Assembly: GCF_003994855.1 (NCBI RefSeq)
Contig: NZ_CP034142.1
Span: forward strand, 744,001-808,000
DNA length: 64,000 bases
Source: Marinobacter sp. NP-4(2019)
Lineage (GTDB): Bacteria; Pseudomonadota; Gammaproteobacteria; Pseudomonadales; Oleiphilaceae
Direction of reading: 5' to 3'
Each line of letters starts with the position of its first letter. The first letter of the stretch is position 1. A program made the position numbers and the translations under genes. Under the pieces are notes generated by a model. That model searched no databases and had not been told where the DNA came from. It saw only the letters and a list, made by a program, of their open reading frames with translations. Below are positions 26,333-35,495 of the stretch, one piece after another.

Positions 26333-26866
26333 TTACCCGTGAGCGAGCGGGTGACGCCTCGCCGCCCGAATAATAACCAGCCCTGCCAGCCCCAGCATCA
26401 GTCCGGTGTATTTGACCAGTGCGCAAATCGTGGCGGACAGGCTGAGGGTGTCGGTTGGCGGGTTGAGGTTGTTCAGCAGCAGGATGTTCTCCAGCACGTC
26501 ACTGGCGCCAGCACACACAAACAACGCTTTGACCCAGCGCGCCACATTGCGCTCTCGCACTCCCGGGCGATCCCGCATAAGCAGGTTGGTCACCATCAGC
26601 AGGGTAACGGCGTAGACGGGAATAAACAGGAAATCCAGCCATAGGGAGATGTGCGCCCAGATCATGACGTCGCCGCGCCAGCTGCGCAGAATGGCCATGG
26701 ATTGATCTGCCGTGGCGGCCAACTGGTAACTGATGATGCCCTGGGGAGCCGAGCCGGTTTGCAGGGGCTGGTTGATGGCCAGCAAAGCCACCAGCAGGAT
26801 GGCGCTCAGGATCACGCCCAGCGTCACGCGTTTGGGCAGTGATCGGATGATGCTCGGCATGTCCAT
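26333..26866 (-). CDS. integral membrane protein of unknown function
   Basis: The 177-aa protein has four predicted membrane spans (about 13-31, 68-93, 107-127 and 145-165), with the loop LLMRDRPGVRERNVARWVK between spans 2 and 3. I do not recognise the family. Its ATG overlaps the hemW stop by one base (TAATG), so it is translationally coupled and is the last gene of the metX operon. Confidence 0.8.
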   Translation of the reverse strand: MDMPSIIRSLPKRVTLGVILSAILLVALLAINQPLQTGSAPQGIISYQLAATADQSMAILRSWRGDVMIWAHISLWLDFLFIPVYAVTLLMVTNLLMRDRPGVRERNVARWVKALFVCAGASDVLENILLLNNLNPPTDTLSLSATICALVKYTGLMLGLAGLVIIRAARRHPLAHG

Positions 26867-28017
26867 TACAGAAAACGCTCCAGCAGACTGTTCAGATATC
26901 TGTGGCCAAGTTCGGTGGCTTTGAGCCGGTCCGGGGCCAATAGATTTTCCTTTCTTAGCTGTTCAAGTTTTACCGCAACCGTGCTCAGGGGTAAACCTGT
27001 TCGTGTACTGAATAATTGCTCGTCCACCCCCTCGGACAGGCGTAGCGCGTTCATCAGGAATTCCAGGGGCAGGTCGTCTGGCTCGATGATCTCGCTGCCG
27101 GCGGTGCGACTGCCGATACGATTCAGGTAAGCTGAGGGTTGCCGGGTTTTCCAGTATCTCGATACGTTCCCGGCTCCGGTAATCTTGCCATGGGCGCCGG
27201 CACCGAGTGCCAGGTAGTCACCGAAGGTCCAGTAATTCAGGTTATGCCGGGAAGCCATCCCGGGGCGGGACCAGGCGGACACCTCGTAATCGCTGTAGCC
27301 ATGTCGTCTCAGGAAGTCGCCCCCCAGCTCGTGGATTTCCCACAGGCGATCGTCGTCCGGCAATACTGGAGGCCGGCTGTAGAACTCGGTGTTGGGCTCC
27401 AGGGTCAGCTGGTACCAGGAGAGGTGAGGTGGTTGCCATGCCAGTGCCGCTTCAAGGTCGGCGATGGCGTTGTCCGGTGTCTGCCCCGGCAGACCGTGCA
27501 TCAGGTCCAGGTTGAAATTGTCAAAGCCGGCCTTTCTGGCAGCCTGGATCGCCTGATGGGCCGCCTTGTCATCGTGGATGCGACCGAGGACTTCCAGGTG
27601 CTGCGGATTGAAGCTCTGGATGCCCAGGGAGAGGCGGTTGATGCCGGCCTCACGAAACCCCTCAAACCTTGCCTGTTCCACGGCTCCGGGGTTGGCCTCC
27701 AGAGTGATCTCGACGTCGCGGCTGAATTCCAGGCGCTGTCTCAGGGCCCGGAAAAGTTGCTGGTAGAATCCGGGAGACATCAGCGATGGTGTGCCACCGC
27801 CAATAAAGACGGTCTGGATGCAGCGGCCTCCGGTCAGGGCAAGGTCCTGATCCAGATCCTCCAGCAGTGCCCGCAGATAGGCGTCTTCCGGAATATCGCC
27901 ATTGAGGGCGTGGGAATTGAAGTCGCAATAGGGACACTTGCGAACGCACCAGGGCACATGGATATAAAGGCTCAGGGGCGGCAGTGTTGCATTCGTCCCG
28001 GTGGGGGGGGAGGTCAC
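26866..28017 (-). CDS. hemW: radical SAM heme chaperone HemW
   Basis: The 383-aa protein has the radical-SAM cluster C24-x3-C28-x2-C31 in VPWCVRKCPYCDFNSH, the family phrase QTVFIGGGTPSLM, and a C-terminal HemN-like domain. HemW binds heme and hands it to respiratory enzymes. It lacks the extra cysteine of true oxygen-independent coproporphyrinogen oxidase (CxxxCxxC only), so HemW is favoured over HemN. It starts inside the rdgB stop (4-bp overlap). Confidence 0.93.
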   Translation of the reverse strand: MTSPPTGTNATLPPLSLYIHVPWCVRKCPYCDFNSHALNGDIPEDAYLRALLEDLDQDLALTGGRCIQTVFIGGGTPSLMSPGFYQQLFRALRQRLEFSRDVEITLEANPGAVEQARFEGFREAGINRLSLGIQSFNPQHLEVLGRIHDDKAAHQAIQAARKAGFDNFNLDLMHGLPGQTPDNAIADLEAALAWQPPHLSWYQLTLEPNTEFYSRPPVLPDDDRLWEIHELGGDFLRRHGYSDYEVSAWSRPGMASRHNLNYWTFGDYLALGAGAHGKITGAGNVSRYWKTRQPSAYLNRIGSRTAGSEIIEPDDLPLEFLMNALRLSEGVDEQLFSTRTGLPLSTVAVKLEQLRKENLLAPDRLKATELGHRYLNSLLERFL

Positions 28018-28631
28018 GGCGTTTCCGTCCTGGCCTTCAGTTGGTCCAGCAGTTGCGCCAGTGCGCGACCACGATGGCTGATCCGGCCTTTCTGCTCCCG
28101 GCTCAATTCGGCGGCGCTGCAGTCTGTTTCCGGAACCAGGAACACGGGGTCGTAGCCAAAGCCCCCCTCACCACGGCGGTTTCGCAGAATGCGTCCGGGC
28201 CAGCGGCCATGGCAGATAACAGGCGTTGGGTCGTCGGCGTGGCGCAGGTACACCAGTACGCAGTGGAACTGGGCGCCTCGTTCTCCGTCGGCAACGGACG
28301 CCATGGCGTCGAGTAATGCCTGGACGTTGTCGTCATCGCTCGCGCTTTCGCCTGCGTAACGGGCGGAGCGGACGCCGGGTGCACCGCCGAGGGCATCAAC
28401 CGCGAGCCCGGAATCGTCCGCCAGTGCTGGCAGACCGGTTTCGCGGGCGGCATGGCGGGCCTTGAGAATGGCGTTCTCGACAAAGGTCACCGCCGGTTCC
28501 TCTGCTTCGCTGACACCAAGCTCGCCCTGTGCCAACGGCTGAATGCCGAGCGGGCTCAACAAGTCGGTCAGTTCCGCGATCTTGCCTTTGTTGTTGCTGG
28601 CAATAACCAGCCTGGTACGAGTTTCGGTCAT
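28014..28631 (-). CDS. rdgB: XTP/dITP diphosphatase
   Basis: The 205-aa protein carries the Ham1/RdgB motifs: LVIASNNKGKIAELTDLL, ADDSGLAVDALGGAPGVRSA and GFGYDPVFLVPE. It removes non-canonical purine nucleotides such as dITP and XTP. It overlaps hemW by 4 bp downstream and touches the DUF4426 gene upstream. Confidence 0.95.
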   Translation of the reverse strand: MTETRTRLVIASNNKGKIAELTDLLSPLGIQPLAQGELGVSEAEEPAVTFVENAILKARHAARETGLPALADDSGLAVDALGGAPGVRSARYAGESASDDDNVQALLDAMASVADGERGAQFHCVLVYLRHADDPTPVICHGRWPGRILRNRRGEGGFGYDPVFLVPETDCSAAELSREQKGRISHRGRALAQLLDQLKARTETP

Positions 28632-29080
28632 CAGTCGTTGAACAGCTTATGGGCGAATCGGATGGGCAGGTCCCGGCCAGCACCGTTGGGGCGGGCGGTG
28701 ATCTGGAAGGTCATCAGTTCAGCATCGCGGTACTGGTACTCTGCGATGAAGTACACGGCCTCACCTTCCTGAATGCGACGGAACGCCAGGAAGCTGGGTT
28801 GCTGGATATCGTTCAGGGCCTTGCCTTCCACCTGCCCGGACACGGTGGTCAGGCCGCCGTCTTCTCCTTCACGCATAATCGCGATGTTGACGATGCCGAT
28901 ACTCCGGCTGCGAGTAAGGTTGTTGGCCTTGGCCACGTCAGGATCGAGGAAGGTGCTTGGAAAGACGCTGTAGTGTACCTGATACTCGCCAAAATCCTTC
29001 GAATCGGCGGCATGGGTCTGGATGCTGGCGAAGGCCAGGCAGAGCAGGGCGGCTGTCAGCCATTGTCGGGCATTCTGCAT
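28631..29080 (-). CDS. periplasmic DUF4426 protein
   Basis: The 149-aa protein has a signal peptide (about 1-24, ending THAA) and a beta-rich domain starting FGEYQVHYSVFPSTFL. This is the DUF4426 family normally found between metW and rdgB in Pseudomonas relatives. Its ATG overlaps the metW stop by one base. Function unknown; its place reflects conserved operon structure more than a known pathway link. Confidence 0.87.
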   Translation of the reverse strand: MQNARQWLTAALLCLAFASIQTHAADSKDFGEYQVHYSVFPSTFLDPDVAKANNLTRSRSIGIVNIAIMREGEDGGLTTVSGQVEGKALNDIQQPSFLAFRRIQEGEAVYFIAEYQYRDAELMTFQITARPNGAGRDLPIRFAHKLFND

Positions 29081-29682
29081 TACGTTTCCTCCCGTGTAAT
29101 ACGGTATATGGCGATCTCTCCCAGCATATTAGGCCATAGCCGGGCAAGCCAGCTATTCTGGTGTTGTCCGTCCACCACCCGACGACTCTTGATGCGGATG
29201 TTTTTCTGGCGGCACAGGGCTTCGAAATCCTTGAACGTGCACAATCGGATGTTGGGTGTGTTGTACCACTTGTACGGCAGTGCTTCGGACTCCGGCATGC
29301 GTCCTTTCAGGGTCAGCCCCCATCGCAGGCGCCAGTGGGCAAAGTTGGGGAAGGTCACAATGCCTTCACGGCCTACCCGGAGCATTTCATCCAGCACCAT
29401 GTCCGGTCGCCTCACGGCTTGCAGGGCCTGGGTCATCAGTACGGTATCGAAGGTCCGGTCGTCGAAGTTGCCCAGCCCCTGGGTATCCAGGTTCTGTTCA
29501 ATCACCGAAACGCCACGACCCATACAGGTGGTGATGTGGTCAGGATTGATCTCCAGACCAAAGCCGGTCGCGCCGCGCTCACGCTGCAGGAAGTCCAGCA
29601 GCGTGCCGTCACCACAGCCCAGGTCGAGTACCCGGTTGCCGGGTTTGACCCATTGCTGAATGATTTCCAGGTCCGGTCTCAT
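29080..29682 (-). CDS. metW: methionine biosynthesis protein MetW
   Basis: I chose the ATG at 29682, whose ATGA overlaps the metX stop. The open frame runs on upstream inside metX but is not coding there. The 200-aa protein has a SAM-type fold (RVLDLGCGDGTLLDFL) and the MetW phrases VLMTQALQAVRRPDMVL, FPNFAHWRLRW and LPYKWYNTPNIRLCT. MetW is needed together with MetX for homoserine O-acylation in several proteobacteria. Confidence 0.95.
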   Translation of the reverse strand: MRPDLEIIQQWVKPGNRVLDLGCGDGTLLDFLQRERGATGFGLEINPDHITTCMGRGVSVIEQNLDTQGLGNFDDRTFDTVLMTQALQAVRRPDMVLDEMLRVGREGIVTFPNFAHWRLRWGLTLKGRMPESEALPYKWYNTPNIRLCTFKDFEALCRQKNIRIKSRRVVDGQHQNSWLARLWPNMLGEIAIYRITREET

Positions 29683-30827
29683 GCACCCACCTCCCGTGCG
29701 ACACGATCCATATAGGCGGTAAAGATATCGGTATACCTGGGGGTGGGAATCAGGAAAGCATCGTGCCCCCAGGGCGCGTCGATTTCCGCGTAACTGACCC
29801 GCTTCCTTGCCGCAATCATGGCATTGACCATTTCTTCGGAGCGGGCGGGTGTAAAACGCCAGTCGGTGCTGAATGACAACACCAGGTACTCGCACCGGGA
29901 TGGCGCCAGGGCCCGGGACAGGTCGCCACCGTAGTCATACGCGGGGTCGAAGTAATCAAGGGCCTTGGTCATCAGCAGATAGGTATTGGCATCGAACATC
30001 TCGGAGAAACGCTCGCCCTGATAGCGCAGGTAACTCTCGACCTGGAACTCGGCGTCATACCCGAATTTGTAGGCCTGGTCCCGTAATTCGCGGCCAAATT
30101 TTTCGCCCATGGAGGCATCGGACAGGTAGGTGATGTGCCCTACCATTCGAGCCAGCATCAGGCCACGGCGAGGGACGGTATCGAAATCCTGGTAGCGGCC
30201 CTCGTGAAACTCCCGGTCCGAGGTGATGGCCTGCCGTGCCACTTCGTTGAAGGCAATGTTCTGGGCTGTCAGGCGTGGGGTGGAGGCAATGATCACCGAA
30301 TGGCGCAGGCGATCCGGGTAATCCAGACTCCACTGCAGTGCCTGCATGCCGCCCAGCGAGCCACCGACCACGGCGGCCCAGCACTCAATACCGAGCCGGT
30401 CCGCCAGCAGAGCCTGGCTCTGCACCCAGTCGCTGACGGTAATCACCGGGAAGTCCGGTCCGTAGGGCTGGTTTGTCTTCGGGTTGATGCAGTTTGGCCC
30501 GGTACTGCCATGGCAGCCGCCGAGGTTGTTCAAGCTGACCACAAAGAAGCGGTTGGTATCGATCGGTTTGCCCGGGCCAATGCAGCTGTCCCACCATCCC
30601 GGCTTGCGTTCTTCCATGGAGTGGTAGCCGGCGGCGTGGTGATGGCCGCTGAGGGCGTGGCAGATCAGCACGGCATTGCTGGCATCGGCATTCAGTGTGC
30701 CGTAGGTCTCGATCACCAGATCGTAACTATCCAGCGTTTGCCCACACGCCAGGGTGATGGGCGCGTCAAAATGTAGCGTCTGCGGGGTGACAATCCCGAC
30801 AGAATCCGTTGGCAGGGAATCGGGCAT
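29679..30827 (-). CDS. metX: homoserine O-acyltransferase
   Basis: The 382-aa alpha/beta-hydrolase shows ALSGHHHAAGYH, RFFVVSLNNLGGCHGSTGP, the nucleophile VVGGSLGGMQALQW, and a C-terminal WGHDAFLI with the catalytic His. It activates homoserine with acetyl- or succinyl-CoA for methionine synthesis; the acyl donor cannot be fixed by eye. It begins the overlapping run metX-metW-DUF4426-rdgB-hemW-membrane protein. Confidence 0.95.
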   Translation of the reverse strand: MPDSLPTDSVGIVTPQTLHFDAPITLACGQTLDSYDLVIETYGTLNADASNAVLICHALSGHHHAAGYHSMEERKPGWWDSCIGPGKPIDTNRFFVVSLNNLGGCHGSTGPNCINPKTNQPYGPDFPVITVSDWVQSQALLADRLGIECWAAVVGGSLGGMQALQWSLDYPDRLRHSVIIASTPRLTAQNIAFNEVARQAITSDREFHEGRYQDFDTVPRRGLMLARMVGHITYLSDASMGEKFGRELRDQAYKFGYDAEFQVESYLRYQGERFSEMFDANTYLLMTKALDYFDPAYDYGGDLSRALAPSRCEYLVLSFSTDWRFTPARSEEMVNAMIAARKRVSYAEIDAPWGHDAFLIPTPRYTDIFTAYMDRVAREVGA

Positions 30828-30947
30828 CGGCGCGACAGGTTCCTGGTTCAGTCTGTGAAAGTCTGGAACAACGCAGGGAGAGCGGTTGCCAGCCCAGCAG
30901 TTTAAAGGCCGCTCTCCGTGCCTGCAACCGCAGGATGACCGGGCGCC

Positions 30948-32912
30948 TCAGACGGCGCCGGATATATTGACGACTTTCTGTTGAATCTGGGTGGGGGCGG
31001 GCTTGCGAATCTGCCGGTGCATGGCGTCCGCCAGCTCCAGTTGTCGACGCAGGTCGGTGATGGTGTTCTGCAGGCGTTCACGCTCGGCACGACTGTCTCG
31101 GTCGCTGCGCACCATGTCTTTCAGGCGTCGGATCTGGTGTTCCAGAAGCTGCTTCTGTTCCATCGAGTACTGCATGATCGGCAGCAAGGCTTCCGACGGC
31201 CAGCGTTCCACATCGTTCCGGACTCGTTGGTGCAGGGTGTGGGCTTCGTTGACCATGACGTTGAAGAAGCGCTTGATCAGCATGGATTGTTCGGTCAGCA
31301 GGTTTTTCGGGTTGGCCCGGAAACGCCTGGCTTTCTTACGCAGTTCTCTCACCGCAATGATGTGACGGCCAGAGCGCAGGGGAATGGGCTCCAGGTGGCG
31401 GGCGCGGGTGTCTTCGTTATAGCGACGGTAGATGGCGCCGACCATTTTTTCCGCCAACAGACCTTCGCTCATCAGGTTGTTGAGGTCGCTTTCCAGCAGC
31501 TCGAAAAAGTGTTCCATGCCACGGTTCATGCCGGCCGTTGTCCAGCTTTTGGCCATGGTGGTGCGGACTTTATCGGCATGGTCCTGGAAGCGCTGCTCGT
31601 TGACCAGCTTTTTCAGCATCTCGCCCTGGGACTCCATCAGGCGGCGGCTGGAACGCAGGGTGATCAGTTTCTTGTAGTAGAACTCGTAGTCCTTCTGGGC
31701 CCGGTCCGCCAGGCGGCGCAGAGCCTCCTTGTCCATGGTGGTGCCGGAGCAGGCCTGCAGTTCCTCTTCCAGGGCATCCAGGCGGGTTTGCATGGCGGCC
31801 TGACTGTTCTGGAGCATGCCCAGCAGATCATTGATCAGGCTCTGGGTGATCAGCTCTTCCTTGTGCATCAGGATGCGCTTGATGATCAACTGTTCCAGCT
31901 GGCCCAGGTTGGAGCGATCAAACAGATCATGGTTCTGTTTGATGCGGGCCATGAGGCCCTGCTTGGCGGACAGCGGGATGACGTCACCGTTGCGGATGCC
32001 CAGGTGATCTGCCGTGTAACCACACACCCGGTCTATGGCGCTGCGGGTGTGTTGCTCGCCCTGAAGATCATCCCAGAGTACGTCAATCTTGTTGAGTACG
32101 GCGAACCGTCCGGCGCGGTGGTCGGCATGCTCGGTATCGATGTGGTCCTTCCAGATGGCCATGTCACTGGCGGTGACGCCGGTGTCGGCACTGAGCAGGA
32201 AAATGATGGCATGAGCCCGTGGCAGCATGCTGATGGTCAGTTCCGGTTCCGATCCCAGGGCGTTCAGACCCGGTGTATCGAGAATGCGCAGGCCGCGCTC
32301 GAACAGGGGATGGCGGATGCTGATCTGGGCGTTGCGCCAGGCCGGTACCAGTACGTTGCCCGGGTTGTTGCGGTCGTGTTCCAGCATGTTTTCGTCAAAG
32401 CCCAGGTCCCGGGCCTCAGCGGGAGTAACGCTTTTGACCCGCGCGACTTCGGCCAGTACTTCCCGCATGATGTCGGGGTTGCGCTCGTCCAGGTCATGTT
32501 TGACCCAGCGTTCGGGCTGCTTTCGAAGCTGGTGCAGGGACAGCTCCCCGGTGCGGGTCTCGATGGGAAGGAGTAGCAGGTAATTGGCGTTTTCAGTGCG
32601 ATCAAAGAACAGCTCCGTGGGGCACATGGTGGTGCGTCCAGCCTGGGACGGCAGCATGCGTTGGCCATACTCGGAGAAAAACAGGGCATTGATCAGTTCT
32701 GTTTTGCCACGGGAGTACTCTCCGACAAAGGCAATGGTCAGTTCGTCTTCGATCAATAATTCCAGGCCGTGCCGGATGCGGCGGCTCACGTCCTCTGAGA
32801 ACAGGTTGTTGTCCTGCAACCACAATCGATATCGACCTATCTGGCGGATCAGTTCCTTTTTCCAGTTGTGGTAGGCCTCTACCTGCTGCGACAGAGTTCC
32901 TTGTTGGTTCAT
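30948..32912 (-). CDS. dynamin-like GTPase
   Basis: The 654-aa protein has a complete dynamin-type GTPase domain: P loop 64-GEYSRGKTELIN, G2 threonine in RTTMCPT, G3 LDTPGLNALG, and G4 LNKIDVLW. Long helical regions follow (about 355-645) with heptad-like stretches. No membrane span is obvious, but the basic segment RELRKKARRFRANPKN could touch lipids. Bacterial dynamin-like proteins remodel or repair membranes or segregate DNA; the role here is unknown. It sits between yggT and metX. Confidence 0.85.
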   Translation of the reverse strand: MNQQGTLSQQVEAYHNWKKELIRQIGRYRLWLQDNNLFSEDVSRRIRHGLELLIEDELTIAFVGEYSRGKTELINALFFSEYGQRMLPSQAGRTTMCPTELFFDRTENANYLLLLPIETRTGELSLHQLRKQPERWVKHDLDERNPDIMREVLAEVARVKSVTPAEARDLGFDENMLEHDRNNPGNVLVPAWRNAQISIRHPLFERGLRILDTPGLNALGSEPELTISMLPRAHAIIFLLSADTGVTASDMAIWKDHIDTEHADHRAGRFAVLNKIDVLWDDLQGEQHTRSAIDRVCGYTADHLGIRNGDVIPLSAKQGLMARIKQNHDLFDRSNLGQLEQLIIKRILMHKEELITQSLINDLLGMLQNSQAAMQTRLDALEEELQACSGTTMDKEALRRLADRAQKDYEFYYKKLITLRSSRRLMESQGEMLKKLVNEQRFQDHADKVRTTMAKSWTTAGMNRGMEHFFELLESDLNNLMSEGLLAEKMVGAIYRRYNEDTRARHLEPIPLRSGRHIIAVRELRKKARRFRANPKNLLTEQSMLIKRFFNVMVNEAHTLHQRVRNDVERWPSEALLPIMQYSMEQKQLLEHQIRRLKDMVRSDRDSRAERERLQNTITDLRRQLELADAMHRQIRKPAPTQIQQKVVNISGAV

Positions 32913-33042
32913 CGGAATTTCCTTCTGCGCGACTTCCGGGTAACGGTGTTATTGGATTAATTAAAGGTAATAGTATCCCAATTTTCGTCGTTTTCTTTGG
33001 CACTGGGGCAGGGTGTGTATAGCAGGGCGGCAGGTGTTGGTC

Positions 33043-33079
33043 AAAAAAAGCCGCCAAATCAAAGGGATGATATGGCGGC
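33043..33079 (-). terminator. Rho-independent terminator of the yggS-proC-yggT operon
   Basis: On the minus strand TGGCGGC... the outer arms (33073-33079 with 33050-33056) form a 7-bp GC stem. A 16-nt loop can pair further (ATCA with TGAT), and a run of seven T follows. It lies 57 bp beyond yggT. The rest of the gap 32913-33135 must hold the promoter of the dynamin-like gene, but I see no certain motif. Confidence 0.8.
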
Positions 33080-33135
33080 CGCGATATAATGCTTTGCGTT
33101 GATTACTGTAACGGATTGTATTTTCGCGATCTGAT

Positions 33136-33717
33136 CTACATTCCGGCCAGGGCGCCCATACCGGCACCGATCTTCAGGTGGTTAATGACCACCGATATCA
33201 CGTTCAGGATCAGGAACACAATAATGGGCGACAGGTCCAGGCCACCCATGGAGGGTATGATATTGCGCACCGGACGCATGACCGGTTCGGTAATCTGAGC
33301 CACCAGTTGAATGGCCGGATGGTGGCTGCCAGGAGCAATCCAGCTGATAACGACCACGGCAATCACGGACCAGAAGTAGATCTTGACCACAAGGTCGAGC
33401 ACGTTCAGGGCCGCCCACACCAACAGAGTGAGCGGGTTGATGCTCGGCATGCCGCCGTTCATAGCGACCAGGATCAGCAGGAATGCGATGGCCTGAATGA
33501 CAATCGCCAGCACCAGTGCGGCGCCATCGATACCTCCCCAACCCGGAATGATCCGCCGCAGTGGTCGTAGCGGGGGGTTGGTGGCTTTTACCACGAACTG
33601 GGAAATGGGATTGTAGAAATCCGCTCTCGCCAACTGCAGCAAAAAACGCAGCAGGACAATGGTCATATAGAACGTCGACGCGATGAGCAGGATCGTGATC
33701 AGAATGTCAGCCAGCAT
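33136..33717 (-). CDS. yggT: YggT family membrane protein
   Basis: The 193-aa protein has two YggT repeats, each a pair of membrane spans with the motif NPISQFVVKATNPPLRPLRRIIP or AIQLVAQITEPVMRPVRNIIP (each in part). The family is linked to cytochrome maturation and osmotic tolerance, with unclear mechanism. It is the third gene of the yggS-proC-yggT operon. Confidence 0.92.
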   Translation of the reverse strand: MLADILITILLIASTFYMTIVLLRFLLQLARADFYNPISQFVVKATNPPLRPLRRIIPGWGGIDGAALVLAIVIQAIAFLLILVAMNGGMPSINPLTLLVWAALNVLDLVVKIYFWSVIAVVVISWIAPGSHHPAIQLVAQITEPVMRPVRNIIPSMGGLDLSPIIVFLILNVISVVINHLKIGAGMGALAGM

Positions 33718-33747
33718 GAAGCCTTGTCTCCGTTATCGGTTACTGTT

Positions 33748-34581
33748 TTACGGTTTGCCAGCCAGTTCTTTGGCCATTTCTTCAGAGCGGGAGAAAGCGG
33801 CGGAATAGGCTTTCTTGACCAGATCCCGCAGGCCGCCATCTTCAAATGTTTGGATCGCGCGCTCGGTGGTGCCCCCGGGGGACATGACGTTACGTTTCAG
33901 TTGAGCGGGGTCATGCTCGCTGCGACCGGCCATTTCGGCAGCGCCGGCCATGGTCTGGATTGCCAGCTGACGGGCGGTCTCGGGGGCAATGCCAGCCTCG
34001 GTGGCGGCCTCTTCCAGCGCTTCGAGTATCAGGAAAAAGTAGGCGGGGCCGCTACCCGACAGGGCGGTGACGGCGTGTAGCAGGGGTTCCTCGTCTACCC
34101 AGAGTGCGGAACCAATGCTATTAAAGACGGTTTCGACCATCTGCTTCTGTTTGTCGCTGACCTGGTCGTTGGCAAACAGTCCGGCGGCGCCCTTGCCAAC
34201 CAGGGAGGGCGTGTTGGGCATAACCCGGACCAGCGGCAGGCCACCGCCGAGCCACTGATCCAGTGTGCCGGCCTCCAGGCCAGCGGCAATGGAGACCATC
34301 AGCGGGCGGGTGTTTTGTACAACCGGAGCGATGTCGCGACAGACATCTGCCATAACCTGGGGTTTCACCGCCAGAATCACCATGTCGGCCTGCTGGGCGC
34401 AGTAGCGGTTATCCGTGGTCACACTGACACCGAAACGCTTGCGAATGGATTGCAGGTGACTGTCGTCGGGAGCGCTGACCCAGATATCGGCTCCTTTGAA
34501 GCCGCTGTCCAGCATGCCGCCAATGATGGCGCTGGCCATGTTGCCTGCCCCGATAAACGAAATGGTTGGTGATGTGCTCAA
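33748..34581 (-). CDS. proC: pyrroline-5-carboxylate reductase
   Basis: The 277-aa protein has the NAD(P) fold ISFIGAGNMASAIIGGML, the motif VRVMPNTPSLVGKGAAGL, and the substrate helix TALSGSGPAYFFLILEAL then SPGGTTERAIQ. It makes the last step to proline. Its start is 63 bp after yggS. Length is typical. Confidence 0.96.
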   Translation of the reverse strand: MSTSPTISFIGAGNMASAIIGGMLDSGFKGADIWVSAPDDSHLQSIRKRFGVSVTTDNRYCAQQADMVILAVKPQVMADVCRDIAPVVQNTRPLMVSIAAGLEAGTLDQWLGGGLPLVRVMPNTPSLVGKGAAGLFANDQVSDKQKQMVETVFNSIGSALWVDEEPLLHAVTALSGSGPAYFFLILEALEEAATEAGIAPETARQLAIQTMAGAAEMAGRSEHDPAQLKRNVMSPGGTTERAIQTFEDGGLRDLVKKAYSAAFSRSEEMAKELAGKP

Positions 34582-34643
34582 TGTTCACTCCACAAGTTGA
34601 TCTGTCGTTGATCCGGCCCCGATGATAACAGGAACTGGCCGAT

Positions 34644-35348
34644 TCAGCTCTTTGGTGGCCGTGAGCCAAAGAGGGCGGTACCAACACGAACCCAGGTAGC
34701 CCCTTCCTCGATGGCTGTTTCCATATCCCCGGACATGCCCATCGAAAGCGTGTCCAGGGGGCCGGCTTCGGGTTGATTCTGGCGCAGGGTTTTCAGTGCA
34801 TTGGCCAGCTTGCGGAAGCTGGTCCGTAGCTGCGCCTCCGGCTGATCGGGATCGGGGATGGCCATCAATCCGCGGAGACGGAGGTTGGAGAGCTCACCCA
34901 TGGCACTGGCCAGCTCGTCCAGTTCTTCAAGTGAACAGCCGGATTTGCTCTCTTCTTCATTGATATTGACCTGCAGGCAAATATTCAAGGGCGGCAGACT
35001 GGCATCCCGTTGCTCACTCAAGCGGCGGGCAATTTTCAGGCGGTCGACACTGTGTACCCAGGAAAAGGCATTGGCAATCTGACGGGTCTTGTTGGACTGG
35101 ATGGGACCGATGAAGTGCCAGTCGATGCCAGGCTCATCCTCCAGCGCTTTCATCTTGTCCAGAGCCTCCTGCAGATAGTTTTCGCCAAAGGCCATCTGGC
35201 CCGCGGCGATGGCTTCCTGGAGGTCCTCCGCTGAACGGGTCTTGCTGACTGCCAACAGGTGCACAGAACCGGGAGACCGGCCGGCCTTCAATGTTGCTTT
35301 TTGTATGCGTCGGGTTACGCTCCCGATGTTGTCTGCTATGCTGCTCAT
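34644..35348 (-). CDS. yggS: PLP homeostasis protein YggS/PROSC
   Basis: The ATG at 35348 gives MSSIADNIGSVTRRIQ, the normal start of the family; the frame is open a little further upstream. The 234-aa protein is a single-domain PLP-binding TIM barrel with the PLP lysine in LLAVSKTRSAEDL, then FGENYLQEAL, HFIGPIQSNKTR and MGMSGDMETAIEEG. It keeps free PLP in balance. It diverges from pilT, as in Pseudomonas. Confidence 0.95.
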   Translation of the reverse strand: MSSIADNIGSVTRRIQKATLKAGRSPGSVHLLAVSKTRSAEDLQEAIAAGQMAFGENYLQEALDKMKALEDEPGIDWHFIGPIQSNKTRQIANAFSWVHSVDRLKIARRLSEQRDASLPPLNICLQVNINEEESKSGCSLEELDELASAMGELSNLRLRGLMAIPDPDQPEAQLRTSFRKLANALKTLRQNQPEAGPLDTLSMGMSGDMETAIEEGATWVRVGTALFGSRPPKS

Positions 35349-35495
35349 AGTGTGAATCCGTCGAGTCCGGTCTGCCACTGTCCTGCTGACACGTTACCCG
35401 CAGGTTACTGAAATGCCAAGTGATACTGAATGCGGGGATCTCACCGGAGCCGGCTCCAGACCGGGATAAAAGAAAAACGCCTTCCGAGGAAATCT

